Assembly: GCA_029266495.1 (NCBI GenBank)
Contig: JAQSWS010000010.1
Coordinates: 1-61,090 of the forward strand
Direction of reading: 5' to 3'
From: Rariglobus sp.
Lineage (GTDB): Bacteria > Verrucomicrobiota > Verrucomicrobiia > Opitutales > Opitutaceae
Length of the DNA: 61,090 nt
Below are positions 1-9,114 of the stretch, piece after piece (position 1 is the first letter of the stretch; each line of letters opens with the position of its first letter). Below the pieces are notes generated by a model. The model was not told the DNA's origin and did no database searches. It saw only the letters and a program-made list of their open reading frames with translations. The position numbers and the translations under genes are program-made.

Positions 1-784
1 AATCCACCACGTCATCCCCCGGGTAGTAGGCTTTGTAGCTGTTCAGGGAGTCGTATTTTCCGAGGTTCTTCCCCATCGCTCCCGGACACCACGCGAAGGC
101 CACCTGGTTGGCTCCGTTTTCCCTGAAAATCCTGTGAATGTGGCGCCAGACTTTTTTGAATTTCACCGCCGTCCAATCGGTCGGGCTGCGTTTGAAAATC
201 TCCGAGAAATAAAACCAGTCGCCGTTCATCTCGTGATTGATGCTGAGCAGATAGGGCTTTCCGAATTCCTTCGAGAGCGCGGCCAGCCGGATAAAGCGCC
301 AGTCTTCCTTCCCGGAGAGAATATCATCGGCTTTCAAGAAGGGACCGCTTGGTTGCCAGTCGCCGGTGTAGAGCTTGAGAAAGGGCACCACGTCCGGCAC
401 GGAGTCGATCACCCGCAGCCGGTGCAGCACCGACTCGAGAGGGAGTTCGATTCCTTTGCTCCAGAGCGGAGTCGAACAGCCGATCATGGAGGGTTTGGCG
501 CCGGCGGCGGCCACATACTTTTGATAACGTTTGTCGAAGCCACCCTGCGTATCGGTGTTGAGCAGGACGCCATGATAAATCCGGTTCTTCAACTCGAGCG
601 GCGCCAGCGAGCGTTGGGGCGGATGTTCGGGCACCTGCTTCAAATGGGCATGCTGCATCAGGCTGACGTTCGGGTCATCTCCGTGGTCGTAGGGTTTGTC
701 GCCTTCCAAGACCTGGGCGGAAACGATGGGTGAAAACAACATGAGGCCGGCAAGCGCGGCAACCGTCGGGGTGAAGGGACGCAT
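1..784 (-). CDS. Secreted glycoside hydrolase family 26-like protein (3' end outside window)
   Basis: Reading the complement from ATG at 784 gives 261 codons with no stop, so the C-terminus lies beyond position 1. Residues 1-23 form a typical signal peptide (hydrophobic core, then FSPIVSA before the likely cleavage site). The body matches the GH26 beta-mannanase fold: INHEMNGDWFYF around residues 182-194, with E185 as the probable acid/base, followed by an arginine/histidine-rich helix (VWRHIHRIF), then FAWCPG and YYPGDD. Family members hydrolyse beta-mannans or related beta-glycans outside the cell. The second catalytic glutamate would lie in the missing part, so exact specificity cannot be judged. 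It is divergent from the radical SAM gene at 939. Confidence 0.8.
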   Translation of the reverse strand, partial: MRPFTPTVAALAGLMLFSPIVSAQVLEGDKPYDHGDDPNVSLMQHAHLKQVPEHPPQRSLAPLELKNRIYHGVLLNTDTQGGFDKRYQKYVAAAGAKPSMIGCSTPLWSKGIELPLESVLHRLRVIDSVPDVVPFLKLYTGDWQPSGPFLKADDILSGKEDWRFIRLAALSKEFGKPYLLSINHEMNGDWFYFSEIFKRSPTDWTAVKFKKVWRHIHRIFRENGANQVAFAWCPGAMGKNLGKYDSLNSYKAYYPGDDVVD

Positions 785-938
785 GCGGATGGTTATGCGG
801 TCTTCTGTTGGCGGGGCAATCGGGACGAGGTTTCCCGACGTTTGACAGTCACGTGGACCGATCCCGTCCACCGGTGCGCAACGTGTCGATTTCACGCCGC
901 CTTCACACGGGCTTCATACAGGCATCGTAGGCTGCGGC

Positions 939-2342
939 ATGAAAATCAAACTGCTCCTGCCTGCCTTGACCGAGGCGACGTCACCATTTTTCAGGCCGAT
1001 CAAGTATTCGCTTTTTCCGCCTCTCGGGCTGGCGATGCTGGCCGGTTACCTCGCCCCGGATGACGAAGCGGACTTGCAGGATGAACATGTCGAAAAGCTT
1101 CGTCTCGACGATCGGCCCGATCTCGTGGTGATCCAGGTTTACATCACGTCTGCGCGACGCGCCTACGAAATCGCCGACCGTTATCGTGCCGCCGGGGTCC
1201 ATGTGGCGTTGGGCGGTTTGCATGTGACCTCGCTCCCGGACGAGGCCGCGGCGCATGCCGATTCGATTTTTCTGGGGCCGGGGGAAGATATCTGGCCGCA
1301 GTTTTTGAAGGATTTCCGGAGTGGTCGTCCGAAGCCGCGCTACGTTTCCACCGTCCGTTCCCTGGTGGGAATGCCGGTGGTGCGGCGTGATTTGATCAAG
1401 CGACATCTCTACCTCGTGCCCAATTCGATCGTGGTGTCGCGCGGTTGTCCGCACACCTGTGATTTTTGTTACAAGGAGGCGTTCTTCGAGGGCGGCAGGT
1501 CCTTCTATACCCAGACGGTGGACGCCGCGCTGGCGGAGATCGCGCGGCTGCCGGGGCGGCATCTTTATTTTCTCGACGATCACCTGTTCGGCAACCGGCG
1601 TTTTGCCGAGGGGCTTTTCGACGGCATGAAGGGGATGGGGCGGCTGTGGCAGGCGGCCGGCACGGTGCAGTCGGTGCTGGCCCCGGGGTTGCTCGAAAAA
1701 GCCGTCGCGGCGGGACTGCGAAGTTTGTTCGTGGGCTTCGAGACGCTGAGTCCGGCGAATCTGCGCGAGCAGGGGAAGTCCCAAAACCTCGGGCGCGATT
1801 ACGGCGCGGCGATCCGCCGGTTGCATGATCTCGGCGTAATGATCAACGGGAGTTTCGTCTTTGGGATGGACGGGGACGATGCGACGGTGTTCGACCGCAC
1901 GGTTGACTGGGCGGTGGAGCAGGGGATCGAGACGGCGACCTTCCACATCCTCACTCCATATCCGGGCACGGCCCTCTATAAACGCATGGCTGCCGCGGGC
2001 CGGTTGCTGCACTCGGACTGGGACCGTTACGACACGCGCCAGGTGGTGTTTCGTCCGGCGCAGCTTGCACCAGAGGCGCTGGAGGCGGGCTATTGGCGGG
2101 CCTACGATCGATTTTATTCGTGGCGGGCGATTGCGCGCGGCGCCGCAACAAAGCGGAACCTGGCGGCGGGGCTGCGGCATTTTGCCTACGCGGCGGGTTG
2201 GAAAAAATTCGAGCCATTGTGGGACGTGGTCATCCGCACCCGGCGCGTAATGCACCTGCGTCCGGTGCTCGAACGCGTGCTCGCGGGCCTCCCGGAAAAA
2301 CGCGAGACCGGCACGGCGCTGCAGCCGGCCGGTGCGGTGTGA
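939..2342 (+). CDS. B12-binding-domain radical SAM protein
   Basis: A 467-residue protein with an N-terminal cobalamin-binding-like Rossmann half (residues about 1-130, MKIKLLLPALTE through a GGLHVTSLPDEA segment) and a radical SAM barrel carrying the cluster motif CPHTCDFC at C170, C174 and C177. A conserved LYFLDDHLFGNRRFA segment and FVGFETLSP follow, as in B12-dependent radical SAM enzymes of the methyltransferase/hopanoid/lipid-modifying type. The substrate is unknown. The canonical B12-ligating DxHxxG is not evident in the N-terminal part, so cobalamin dependence is uncertain. The next gene starts 60 bases downstream on the same strand and may be co-transcribed. Confidence 0.8.
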   Translation: MKIKLLLPALTEATSPFFRPIKYSLFPPLGLAMLAGYLAPDDEADLQDEHVEKLRLDDRPDLVVIQVYITSARRAYEIADRYRAAGVHVALGGLHVTSLPDEAAAHADSIFLGPGEDIWPQFLKDFRSGRPKPRYVSTVRSLVGMPVVRRDLIKRHLYLVPNSIVVSRGCPHTCDFCYKEAFFEGGRSFYTQTVDAALAEIARLPGRHLYFLDDHLFGNRRFAEGLFDGMKGMGRLWQAAGTVQSVLAPGLLEKAVAAGLRSLFVGFETLSPANLREQGKSQNLGRDYGAAIRRLHDLGVMINGSFVFGMDGDDATVFDRTVDWAVEQGIETATFHILTPYPGTALYKRMAAAGRLLHSDWDRYDTRQVVFRPAQLAPEALEAGYWRAYDRFYSWRAIARGAATKRNLAAGLRHFAYAAGWKKFEPLWDVVIRTRRVMHLRPVLERVLAGLPEKRETGTALQPAGAV

Positions 2343-2401
2343 TGCGGGTAACCTCCCGCGGGACTCGATCCTCGACACGTTCCGGTTCCGGAGGCATCCC
2401 A

Positions 2402-4774
2402 ATGACAAGCGTCATGAGACTACCCTGCATCGCGTTGGTCTTGGTTTGCCTGTTCACCGGTGCACATGCGTCCACGGTGGAATTATATCAAAAGGCCGTA
2501 AGCCTGTGTTCCGCCAAGAACGATGAGGCCGCCTTGCCGGTGTTTCTCGAGGCCGCCGAGGCCGCCAGAAACGAAGGAAAGGCCAGCTATCTTTTTTCGG
2601 CTTACTACCAGGCCAGTTTCACTGCGCACCGCCTGTCGAAAAACATGGAGTCGATGCGTTACGCCGGGGAGGCGCTTCTCGTCGCCGAGCAAAACCGGTC
2701 CGGCGACTGGACCCGGCGCAGGACGAATCTTATCAACGAAATCGAGTTGATCGGGCTTCTTGAACGCGGGCACGGCAGACTGGCGCAAATCGGAGCAGCC
2801 TGGAATCAACATCGACGGGCGGTCTCACGGTATCGGGAGGTGTTTGGTTTGCCGGCGGACGACCGGCGGCTGGAGCCCGGCGATGTTGCCCGGATGACCG
2901 TGGACGCCCGTCCACTCGGCTGGCGGTTGATTGAGCGCGAAGCTCACTATCTGCACGAAACCGGACAGACAACGCAGGCGAAGTCCCTGCTTCGTTCAGC
3001 GATTGCGGCTGCTGAGAGCGACCTGGACGCACGGGTTCACCGGCAATCGTTTTACCCTGTGAAAATGGTGGGTTCGCTTGCCTCGATGGAAGGGTTCACC
3101 GGTTACGATCAGCTCTCGCTCGACCTGTTGCAAAAGGAGAAGGAGCTCTGTAAATCCTGGGCGGACCGGAGCCACTTGCAGCGCATTGAAATGAATTGGC
3201 TGATCAACTTCGCGGATCTCCAGGGCGCGAACGATGAAATCGTCAAGCGGGCCGATGCGGTGCTCGCCGAGGCCACTGCCGCAGGTTCCATCAATGTTGC
3301 CGCATTCAAGCGGATGCACACCCACATTGCCGCCCGTCATCTCAGTCACGAACAACGTGTCGCCCGGCTTCTCGCGGCCGCCGATGAAAGCCGGCGCATG
3401 GAGAACGAAGAGGAACACTTCTTTTCGTCGAGAGACGTTCTATTCGAACAGGCGGCCAGGAACAGGCCCGGTCTGGACGGTGAATTTCACGCCTTTCTGA
3501 ATCAAACACGCCTTCAGGGAAACCTTCGCGCAGAGCCGCGTATTTACCGTCGTTATGGCGATTGGTTGCGTCTTCAGGGACGTTACGCCGATGCGATCCG
3601 CACTTACCGGCAAGCCTTGCAACTCACGTTGCGTTTTGAATGGCACCCGCTGGTGCCTCAACTCTACGCGAAACTCGGTGCGACCTACCTGGCGGACGGA
3701 CAGGATGAACAAGCCCGGGCGATGTGGGCGGAGGTCGCCCGTTACGCCGTGCTGCATCCGGACATCCCGGCTGTTACGATTCTCTCAGCCCGTCATATCC
3801 AGCTCCATGCGCTGTTGAGGGCAGGTCTTCTGGCCGAGGCCGCTTTGTTCGCGCAGGAGTGGTATCGTTATGGCGTGGCTCAGCAGGTGCCCTCCCGCTC
3901 GCTCGCTCCATTCGAACCTGCCGTGGTCAAGGCGTATAAGCCCGGGACAAACCCCGCCGCCGGGGCGGCGTCAAAGCACGTTCTTCTTCACCCGACGATC
4001 ATCACAACCGTGGCATTGCCGGAGCAGGACGCAGTGACCGCGGTCTATCTTCTCAATCCTGACTCGAAGCCCGCCAGTGGCACGCTTGCCATGCGGGGCC
4101 CCGGCCCCCGGGTGCTCGATGGCGGCAAGGATCAACTCGGGATATCATTTTCCGTGGCCGGCCCGGAAAAATCCTTGGCCCTGCCCCTGTCGCTGGGCGG
4201 CGGTGACTTCGTAAAAATTCAGCTGGTCATGCCGCCCGGCCGTCTGCCTGCGCCGGAGGCACCCGCGACGATTCACCTCGTCTGGACGGACGATGCCACC
4301 GGCCAGACTCGAACCATGTTGTGGCACTACAGCCAGGGCGGGACTGCCGTTAACGCCTCGGTGCTGGAGGCCGCGCAAGTCGGCTTCAATCCCTTCATCG
4401 GACTGCCGGTCCAGCACAGCGTTCATATTCCCGAGGCAGGCGAAACGCCGGTGGCGTTCCGGGTTCGGGCCAGCAGCCCCTTGCGTATTGAATATTTGGA
4501 TTCAACCACCGGCCGCCTCCTGGCGGTCGATAACAATGGCAACGGCGACTTTACGGAAAGCGGGGATTTCTGGACGCCGGTGCGGGGTGAAAAACCCGGG
4601 ATTTCCTCGCCTGCACTCACGGCCGGAAAAGAGACGTCCACCGCCACCATTGAGGTCTGGTATTTTCCGAACGAAACCACGGGAGGGGACCGGGAGATCG
4701 AACTGAGCGTCGAGCTTCATCAGCCCGCCGGCTGGCAGCAGCAAGCCATCGACCGGCTGACATTCGCGAAGTAA
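2402..4774 (+). CDS. Secreted helical-repeat (TPR-like) protein of unknown function
   Basis: I do not recognise a named family. The reading frame is open much further upstream, but ATG at 2402 is preceded by GGAGG at about 2390 and opens a clear signal peptide (MRLPCIALVLVCLFTGAHAS), giving 790 residues. Residues about 25-520 are alpha-helical with TPR-like periodicity, for example YRRYGDWLRLQGRYADAIRTY followed by LGATYLADGQDEQARAMW. The last 250 residues are beta-rich, with a YLDSTTGRLLAVDNNGNGDFTESGDFW stretch resembling a calcium-loop or thrombospondin-type segment. Such proteins are usually periplasmic or surface scaffolds. It ends 15 bases before the convergent gene at 4789. Confidence 0.65.
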   Translation: MTSVMRLPCIALVLVCLFTGAHASTVELYQKAVSLCSAKNDEAALPVFLEAAEAARNEGKASYLFSAYYQASFTAHRLSKNMESMRYAGEALLVAEQNRSGDWTRRRTNLINEIELIGLLERGHGRLAQIGAAWNQHRRAVSRYREVFGLPADDRRLEPGDVARMTVDARPLGWRLIEREAHYLHETGQTTQAKSLLRSAIAAAESDLDARVHRQSFYPVKMVGSLASMEGFTGYDQLSLDLLQKEKELCKSWADRSHLQRIEMNWLINFADLQGANDEIVKRADAVLAEATAAGSINVAAFKRMHTHIAARHLSHEQRVARLLAAADESRRMENEEEHFFSSRDVLFEQAARNRPGLDGEFHAFLNQTRLQGNLRAEPRIYRRYGDWLRLQGRYADAIRTYRQALQLTLRFEWHPLVPQLYAKLGATYLADGQDEQARAMWAEVARYAVLHPDIPAVTILSARHIQLHALLRAGLLAEAALFAQEWYRYGVAQQVPSRSLAPFEPAVVKAYKPGTNPAAGAASKHVLLHPTIITTVALPEQDAVTAVYLLNPDSKPASGTLAMRGPGPRVLDGGKDQLGISFSVAGPEKSLALPLSLGGGDFVKIQLVMPPGRLPAPEAPATIHLVWTDDATGQTRTMLWHYSQGGTAVNASVLEAAQVGFNPFIGLPVQHSVHIPEAGETPVAFRVRASSPLRIEYLDSTTGRLLAVDNNGNGDFTESGDFWTPVRGEKPGISSPALTAGKETSTATIEVWYFPNETTGGDREIELSVELHQPAGWQQQAIDRLTFAK

Positions 4775-4788
4775 CGCGGTCTGCGGCG

Positions 4789-6027
4789 CTATGCTTTTGC
4801 CGGCACCGCAGGCCGGCGAAGGGCGGCGGTGGCCTCCGGGAACGTGGTGGTTTGCTGTGGCTGCGCCCGATTGTGGGCATGGGCTTCGCCGGCTTCGGCA
4901 ACCATCAGCTTGTAGATGTCGGGAATCGCGGTGATGTCCGCGGGAACCGTGTCACGGTTGGCCATGAGCGCGGCGTAGCTGTGCGGGGCGTCGGGATGAT
5001 AGCCATGCATCGCGCGGATCGGCCGTTCGCCCATGTGACTGGGCACGATCAGGACGCCTTCCGAGACGAGGAAAATGAGTTCGCCGAAGTAACGATCCGG
5101 GAAAAGTGTGCCGAGGTTCTCCAGTTCCTCGTCGGTCATGATTTTTCCCTGTGGCACGTTTTTCAGGTAATCGACGATTTTCTGGCGGGCGTTTTCGTTA
5201 AAGAACCAGAAGCGAGCCATGGTTGAGTCGTAGACGACGGCGTAATCGTTTCCGGGCTTCAGATTGAGCGACAGGATGCGGCTGCGCAGGTCCAGCCGCC
5301 GGTCACAATTGGCCATGCCGTGATCGCTAAAAATGTAGAGGCGCACGTCCGTGTAGTGCCCGCGGGAGATGGCCATAAGGCGGTTCAGATCCTTTTCGTA
5401 GGCACGTAGCTTCAGGAAGATCTCAGGCGACTGGTTGCCGACACGGTGCAGGAGACCGTCGAGGTCGGGCCAGTAGAGGAAGGCGAAGTCGATTTTTTCC
5501 GCGGCGATGTCCTGCAGCAACGCTTCGAGGTTCCCTTGTTCGCCCCGCGCGGGCTCGCTCACATGATAAGGGATCCCGTGCTCGGTGAGGTGGTCGAAGA
5601 TGTTTGTCCCGCAGTTCATGCCGCCGGGCTGAAGCGGACTTTTTTTCTCGGAGAAATCATACTGGTTGATGTCCCGGAACGGCATGTTGTAGAGATCGAA
5701 GTAGCCGCGGAATTTCAGTCTCATCTTTACATACTTGGACAGCCACCGGCGGACGCGCCGCCGGCCGGTGAGCGCAGACGGGAGCCAGCGCAGCCAGCGG
5801 AGCGGGCGAAAAGGGGAGTGCTTGGGATCATGGACGAAGTAACACCAGTTGCGGTGCTCCACGGGCATCCGCCCCGAGAGGATCGACGGAATGCACGCCG
5901 AGCTGTAACCGAAGACGGATCGAAGGCGGCGGCGATAGGGTGCGAGGCCGGTGACGAAAGGATCATCTTTGATGATCTCCCAGCCGCAGGCGTCGACGAA
6001 CACAAACAGGGGAAGGATCGATTTCAT
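4789..6027 (-). CDS. Alkaline phosphatase superfamily (type I phosphodiesterase-like) hydrolase
   Basis: A 412-residue protein starting at ATG 6027, whose start overlaps the stop of the upstream PP2C regulator in an ATGA arrangement; the frame is open further upstream but this start fits coupling. The fold is recognisable from the N-terminal metal-binding strand (PLFVFVDACGWEII), the nucleophile loop FGYSSACIPSILSGRMP, and the second metal site IFSDHGMANCDRRLD. Superfamily members cleave phosphate mono- or diesters or transfer phospho-head groups. There is no signal peptide, so it is probably cytoplasmic. Last gene of the exopolysaccharide operon; it may act on a lipid- or nucleotide-linked intermediate or serve signalling, which is inference. 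Confidence 0.75.
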   Translation of the reverse strand: MKSILPLFVFVDACGWEIIKDDPFVTGLAPYRRRLRSVFGYSSACIPSILSGRMPVEHRNWCYFVHDPKHSPFRPLRWLRWLPSALTGRRRVRRWLSKYVKMRLKFRGYFDLYNMPFRDINQYDFSEKKSPLQPGGMNCGTNIFDHLTEHGIPYHVSEPARGEQGNLEALLQDIAAEKIDFAFLYWPDLDGLLHRVGNQSPEIFLKLRAYEKDLNRLMAISRGHYTDVRLYIFSDHGMANCDRRLDLRSRILSLNLKPGNDYAVVYDSTMARFWFFNENARQKIVDYLKNVPQGKIMTDEELENLGTLFPDRYFGELIFLVSEGVLIVPSHMGERPIRAMHGYHPDAPHSYAALMANRDTVPADITAIPDIYKLMVAEAGEAHAHNRAQPQQTTTFPEATAALRRPAVPAKA

Positions 6028-7925
6028 TTTGTAAGGGGGCTGACGGTTTCGTTGTGCGTGACGGACGGGCTCTCGGTGGAGCTGTGCCAGCCCGCGAGCG
6101 AAGGATGCTGCGGGTGCGCGACACTCGTCGGGCATTTGTCAGCCAGGATGAGAAACGTCTGGTCATCGCGCAGCGGGGTGCCTTCGCGGAAACGATCCAG
6201 CTCCGAGGCGAGTCCTTCGCACAACTGCTCGGCGGCGCACGGGAACCGGACCCGCTCGCGGAGCCATTCGCCGAGGCGGTTTCGACCAAACATCTCGCCT
6301 GCGGGATTGAAGGCCTCCGTGAGTCCGTCGGTATAAATCATCAGGCAGGCGGGGTCGGGGAGGGTGGCACATTCCTGGTCGTAGATCGGATCGGGCTGGA
6401 TTCCCAGGGGCGTGCCCGTGGGGCCGAGCGTGCGGACGGGATTTCCGTCGCCCGAGACCAGCAGGACCGGGCAGTGACCGGCGCTGGCGGCGACAACGTG
6501 CCTCCACTGAAGATCGATGCAGACGAGCTGGATCGTAATGAACATGTCGACCGCGGAGAGCTCCTCGTAAAGCAGGGCATTAAGCCGCATGAGCAGATCG
6601 GCCGGCTGATGGTGGTGCGGGGCCATGGCACGGATGAGCGCGCGTGTGATCGTGGCAAACATCGCGGCGGGCACGCCTTTGCCCATGACATCGGCGACGA
6701 CGAGGAGCAGCGAATGGTCGCCGAGCGGCATGGCGTCGTAAAAGTCACCGGCCACCTGCCGGGCGCTTTCCCAGCGTCCGGCCAGGCTGAAGTTGCCGAG
6801 CTGGGGCAGCGAACGGGGGAACGACGCCTTTTGGATGCTGCGGGCGATTTCCAACTCGCGGGTGATGAGACGGGCGCCGATCTGTTCTTCCTGGTGCCGC
6901 AGGTTGACGATCTGGATCGCAAGAAATTCGGCGAAGGTGCGGATCACCTCGGCCTGCAATTCGGAGAACGGCCCGGCGTTTTCCCGCCGGCCCACCGCAA
7001 GGGTGCCGACGAGGGTTTCGCCAAAGAGGACGGGATGCACGAGGCCTCCCGCCCTGGGGCCGGCGGCGCGCAGGGGCTCGGACGGAAGCCGGGCGTGCCG
7101 GGCCGTATAGGGGACGGCGGTGCGCGTGGCCGCGGCGGCAAGTTCGGCCGAGGCCGGCGACGGGTTGGTGGTTCCGAGCCGCAGGGGTTCACCCATCAGT
7201 TCAGGATCCGAGGCGGCAAAGACCGTGAGTTGCAGATCCCGGGGGGGGATCAGACGCAGGACGAACCAGTCCGTCGAGGTCAGATGGAGCAGATCGCCGA
7301 GCAGGCGCTGGGCGAAACCTTCGAGGTCGCCCGCGCGGCCCAGTTCCGTGCCGCAGCGGAAAATCGCCGCAAGGCTTTCGGAGCGGAAGCAGAGTTCGCG
7401 GGCCATCGCACCGATGGTGCGCTTGAAGTCCTCCAACTGGCGGCGAAGGTCGTCGGGGGACTCCGACGAGGGCTGATTCGACGGGCGATGCAGGTGATGG
7501 GACCGGCGTTTCCACATGACCAGCGTATTGTGGTTTTCACTACGCAGGTAGCGCACGCCGTCCATCATGGAGTGGATGATGAAGATGCCGCGCCCCCGTT
7601 CGCTGTCGGGCGGCGGCACGGACGGGTTCTTGGGGAAGTCGAAGCCCTGGGTGTGGTCCGTCACCCGTAGTTCCACCTGCGAGGAGGTGCAGACGGCCTC
7701 GGCGACGATCGGTTCGTTGCGGAAGCGTTCGTCGGCATACTGGACCGCGTTGTTGCAGGCCTCGGCCAGGCACAGCTCACACGCAAAGAGCTCCGCCTCG
7801 TCGAGGAGATGCTCGGCCAGGAAGGCGCGCAAGGCACGGCTGGCCGCGCGGGATTCCGCCGGGTTGCACCCGAACGCGATCCGATGCGCAGCCCCGCCGT
7901 CGGTGTGAATGGTGGGGGCGTCCAT
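6024..7925 (-). CDS. Fused HATPase (RsbW-like)-GAF-PP2C (SpoIIE) partner-switching regulator
   Basis: A 633-residue protein. Residues about 12-145 are an anti-sigma-type histidine-kinase-like ATPase with N-box ELCLAEACNNAVQYA and a glycine lid ERGRGIFIIHSMMDG. Residues about 180-330 resemble a GAF domain. Residues about 370-600 are a SpoIIE-type PP2C phosphatase, with metal-site stretches AGDFYDAMPLGD, VVADVMGKGVPAAM, YTDGLTEAFN and a final RDDQTFLIL. In partner switching the ATPase phosphorylates a STAS protein and the PP2C removes the phosphate; here both activities sit on one chain, with the STAS protein encoded 7 bases upstream. That pairing makes the STAS protein the likely substrate. 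It is translationally coupled to the downstream hydrolase. Confidence 0.88.
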   Translation of the reverse strand: MDAPTIHTDGGAAHRIAFGCNPAESRAASRALRAFLAEHLLDEAELFACELCLAEACNNAVQYADERFRNEPIVAEAVCTSSQVELRVTDHTQGFDFPKNPSVPPPDSERGRGIFIIHSMMDGVRYLRSENHNTLVMWKRRSHHLHRPSNQPSSESPDDLRRQLEDFKRTIGAMARELCFRSESLAAIFRCGTELGRAGDLEGFAQRLLGDLLHLTSTDWFVLRLIPPRDLQLTVFAASDPELMGEPLRLGTTNPSPASAELAAAATRTAVPYTARHARLPSEPLRAAGPRAGGLVHPVLFGETLVGTLAVGRRENAGPFSELQAEVIRTFAEFLAIQIVNLRHQEEQIGARLITRELEIARSIQKASFPRSLPQLGNFSLAGRWESARQVAGDFYDAMPLGDHSLLLVVADVMGKGVPAAMFATITRALIRAMAPHHHQPADLLMRLNALLYEELSAVDMFITIQLVCIDLQWRHVVAASAGHCPVLLVSGDGNPVRTLGPTGTPLGIQPDPIYDQECATLPDPACLMIYTDGLTEAFNPAGEMFGRNRLGEWLRERVRFPCAAEQLCEGLASELDRFREGTPLRDDQTFLILADKCPTSVAHPQHPSLAGWHSSTESPSVTHNETVSPLTK

Positions 7926-7932
7926 GCAGAGG

Positions 7933-8238
7933 TCAGTCCCTTGTGATTTCGAAGAACTGATGCATCTGGGTCAGTTCGAGCAGTTGTTGAACCTGGGGGG
8001 CGGGATTCAGCAGGCGGAGTTTTACGCCGTTGCCGCTCCCGGTGTTTTTGTAGAGGGAAAAGAGTGCGCCCAGGCCCGAGCTGTCGACGAAGAGCGTTTG
8101 TGAGAGATCGATGTCGAGCGTGTTCATGGAGGGCGGAATCGCCGCCTGAACTTCGTCGCGAAACGATGTCGAATTCACCGCGCTCAGCTCGGGGATGTGG
8201 CTGATGCTCATGCGTTGGCCGTCTTGTTTGATTTTCAT
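7933..8238 (-). CDS. STAS-domain anti-anti-sigma-type protein
   Basis: A 101-residue single STAS domain. The phosphorylatable serine lies in FVDSSGLGALFSLYKN, the usual DSSG position of SpoIIAA/RsbV proteins. It is expected to cycle between phosphorylated and free states under the fused kinase/phosphatase encoded next to it, and to control a partner when unphosphorylated. No sigma-factor gene is present nearby, so the output may be an enzyme of the exopolysaccharide operon or an unlinked sigma factor; this is inference. Separated by 30 bases from the upstream nucleotidyltransferase-like gene. Confidence 0.88.
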   Translation of the reverse strand: MKIKQDGQRMSISHIPELSAVNSTSFRDEVQAAIPPSMNTLDIDLSQTLFVDSSGLGALFSLYKNTGSGNGVKLRLLNPAPQVQQLLELTQMHQFFEITRD

Positions 8239-8268
8239 GGGTTGAAAACGGGGCGGCGGGGAGCCGGG

Positions 8269-9114
8269 TCATTCCTGCTGGCTGGGGATCAATTCGCGGA
8301 GGGACATAAGCGGGCTTCTGACCCAGCTTCGTGCTCGTGGCGGAGGCTGCCGCACCCCGAGGGAACACAGGAGGAACTCATCCGGCACATCCAGGCAGGA
8401 GCGGTTTTTCCAGTTGATGAGAAGGTTGCCGGAGGCGAGCGATTGATCGATCAGGGTCAGCTCGCCGACAAACGTCTCCGGGCCGACGACGCTTCGCGTG
8501 ATGTGCGCCCCGCATTCGATGAAGGCGCGATCCTCAAGGATTGCACCGGGGCCGATCACTGCGTCGGGACCGACGAACACGTTGTCGCCGATCCAGCAGG
8601 GAGCGTTCAGTTGCGCGGCCGGGGAAATGCGCGAATGCAGGCCGACAAAAATCCCGGGACTGATCTCCCGGCGCCCGATGCGGTCGGGGGTGCATGCCTG
8701 CGGAATCCACGCCTGAAGCGCATGGAACCAGGCTTCGTAGCTGTCAAAAAGTGGAAAACCAGAGAGGCCCGGCAGATGATCCATGAGCACGACGTCATCC
8801 GGGGCCGGTGGTGTGGCGGGGGAGACCGGGTGACCATCGCGATGAGCGCGGATTTCCACGGGATCCGACTCGTTGACCTCGGCAATGACCTCGACGCGCA
8901 TACCCCAACGGGAGCCGTCGCCGACCAGCGCGCGCACTTGTTCCGCCCGGTCGATGGCAATGATCCGCACCTCGTGATCTCCGCGGAGAACGAGGTATTC
9001 CAGCCAGTATTCAACGAGACATTTGCCCAGGATTGGAACGAGGACCAGCGGGCATGCCTTCGCGAGACGGGCGACGGCCGGGCGGTGCGCAGGACAGATC
9101 AGCAGGGTTTTCAT
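8269..9114 (-). CDS. Nucleotidyltransferase-like protein with left-handed beta-helix domain
   Basis: A 281-residue protein starting at ATG 9114, which shares its A with the TAA stop of the sugar transferase (TAATG). The N-terminal half resembles sugar-nucleotide pyrophosphorylases (LVLVPILGKCLVEYWLEYL), but the GGxGTRL nucleotide-binding signature is absent, so catalytic activity is doubtful. Residues about 165-225 show hexapeptide repeats (ISPAAQLNAPCWIGDNVFVG, then PDAVIGPGAILEDRAFIECG) typical of a left-handed beta-helix. It could be a degenerate sugar-1-phosphate nucleotidyltransferase or a structural/regulatory protein of polysaccharide synthesis. Confidence 0.68.
   Translation of the reverse strand: MKTLLICPAHRPAVARLAKACPLVLVPILGKCLVEYWLEYLVLRGDHEVRIIAIDRAEQVRALVGDGSRWGMRVEVIAEVNESDPVEIRAHRDGHPVSPATPPAPDDVVLMDHLPGLSGFPLFDSYEAWFHALQAWIPQACTPDRIGRREISPGIFVGLHSRISPAAQLNAPCWIGDNVFVGPDAVIGPGAILEDRAFIECGAHITRSVVGPETFVGELTLIDQSLASGNLLINWKNRSCLDVPDEFLLCSLGVRQPPPRARSWVRSPLMSLRELIPSQQE

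Noticed and set aside
981-2408. 475-codon minus-strand frame opposite the radical SAM gene
   Set aside because: Arginine/histidine-rich shadow; the plus frame has the CxxxCxxC cluster motif and a sensible start.
6054-7670. 538-codon plus-strand frame opposite the HATPase-GAF-PP2C gene
   Set aside because: Antisense shadow with no recognisable domains; the minus frame has complete kinase and phosphatase motifs.
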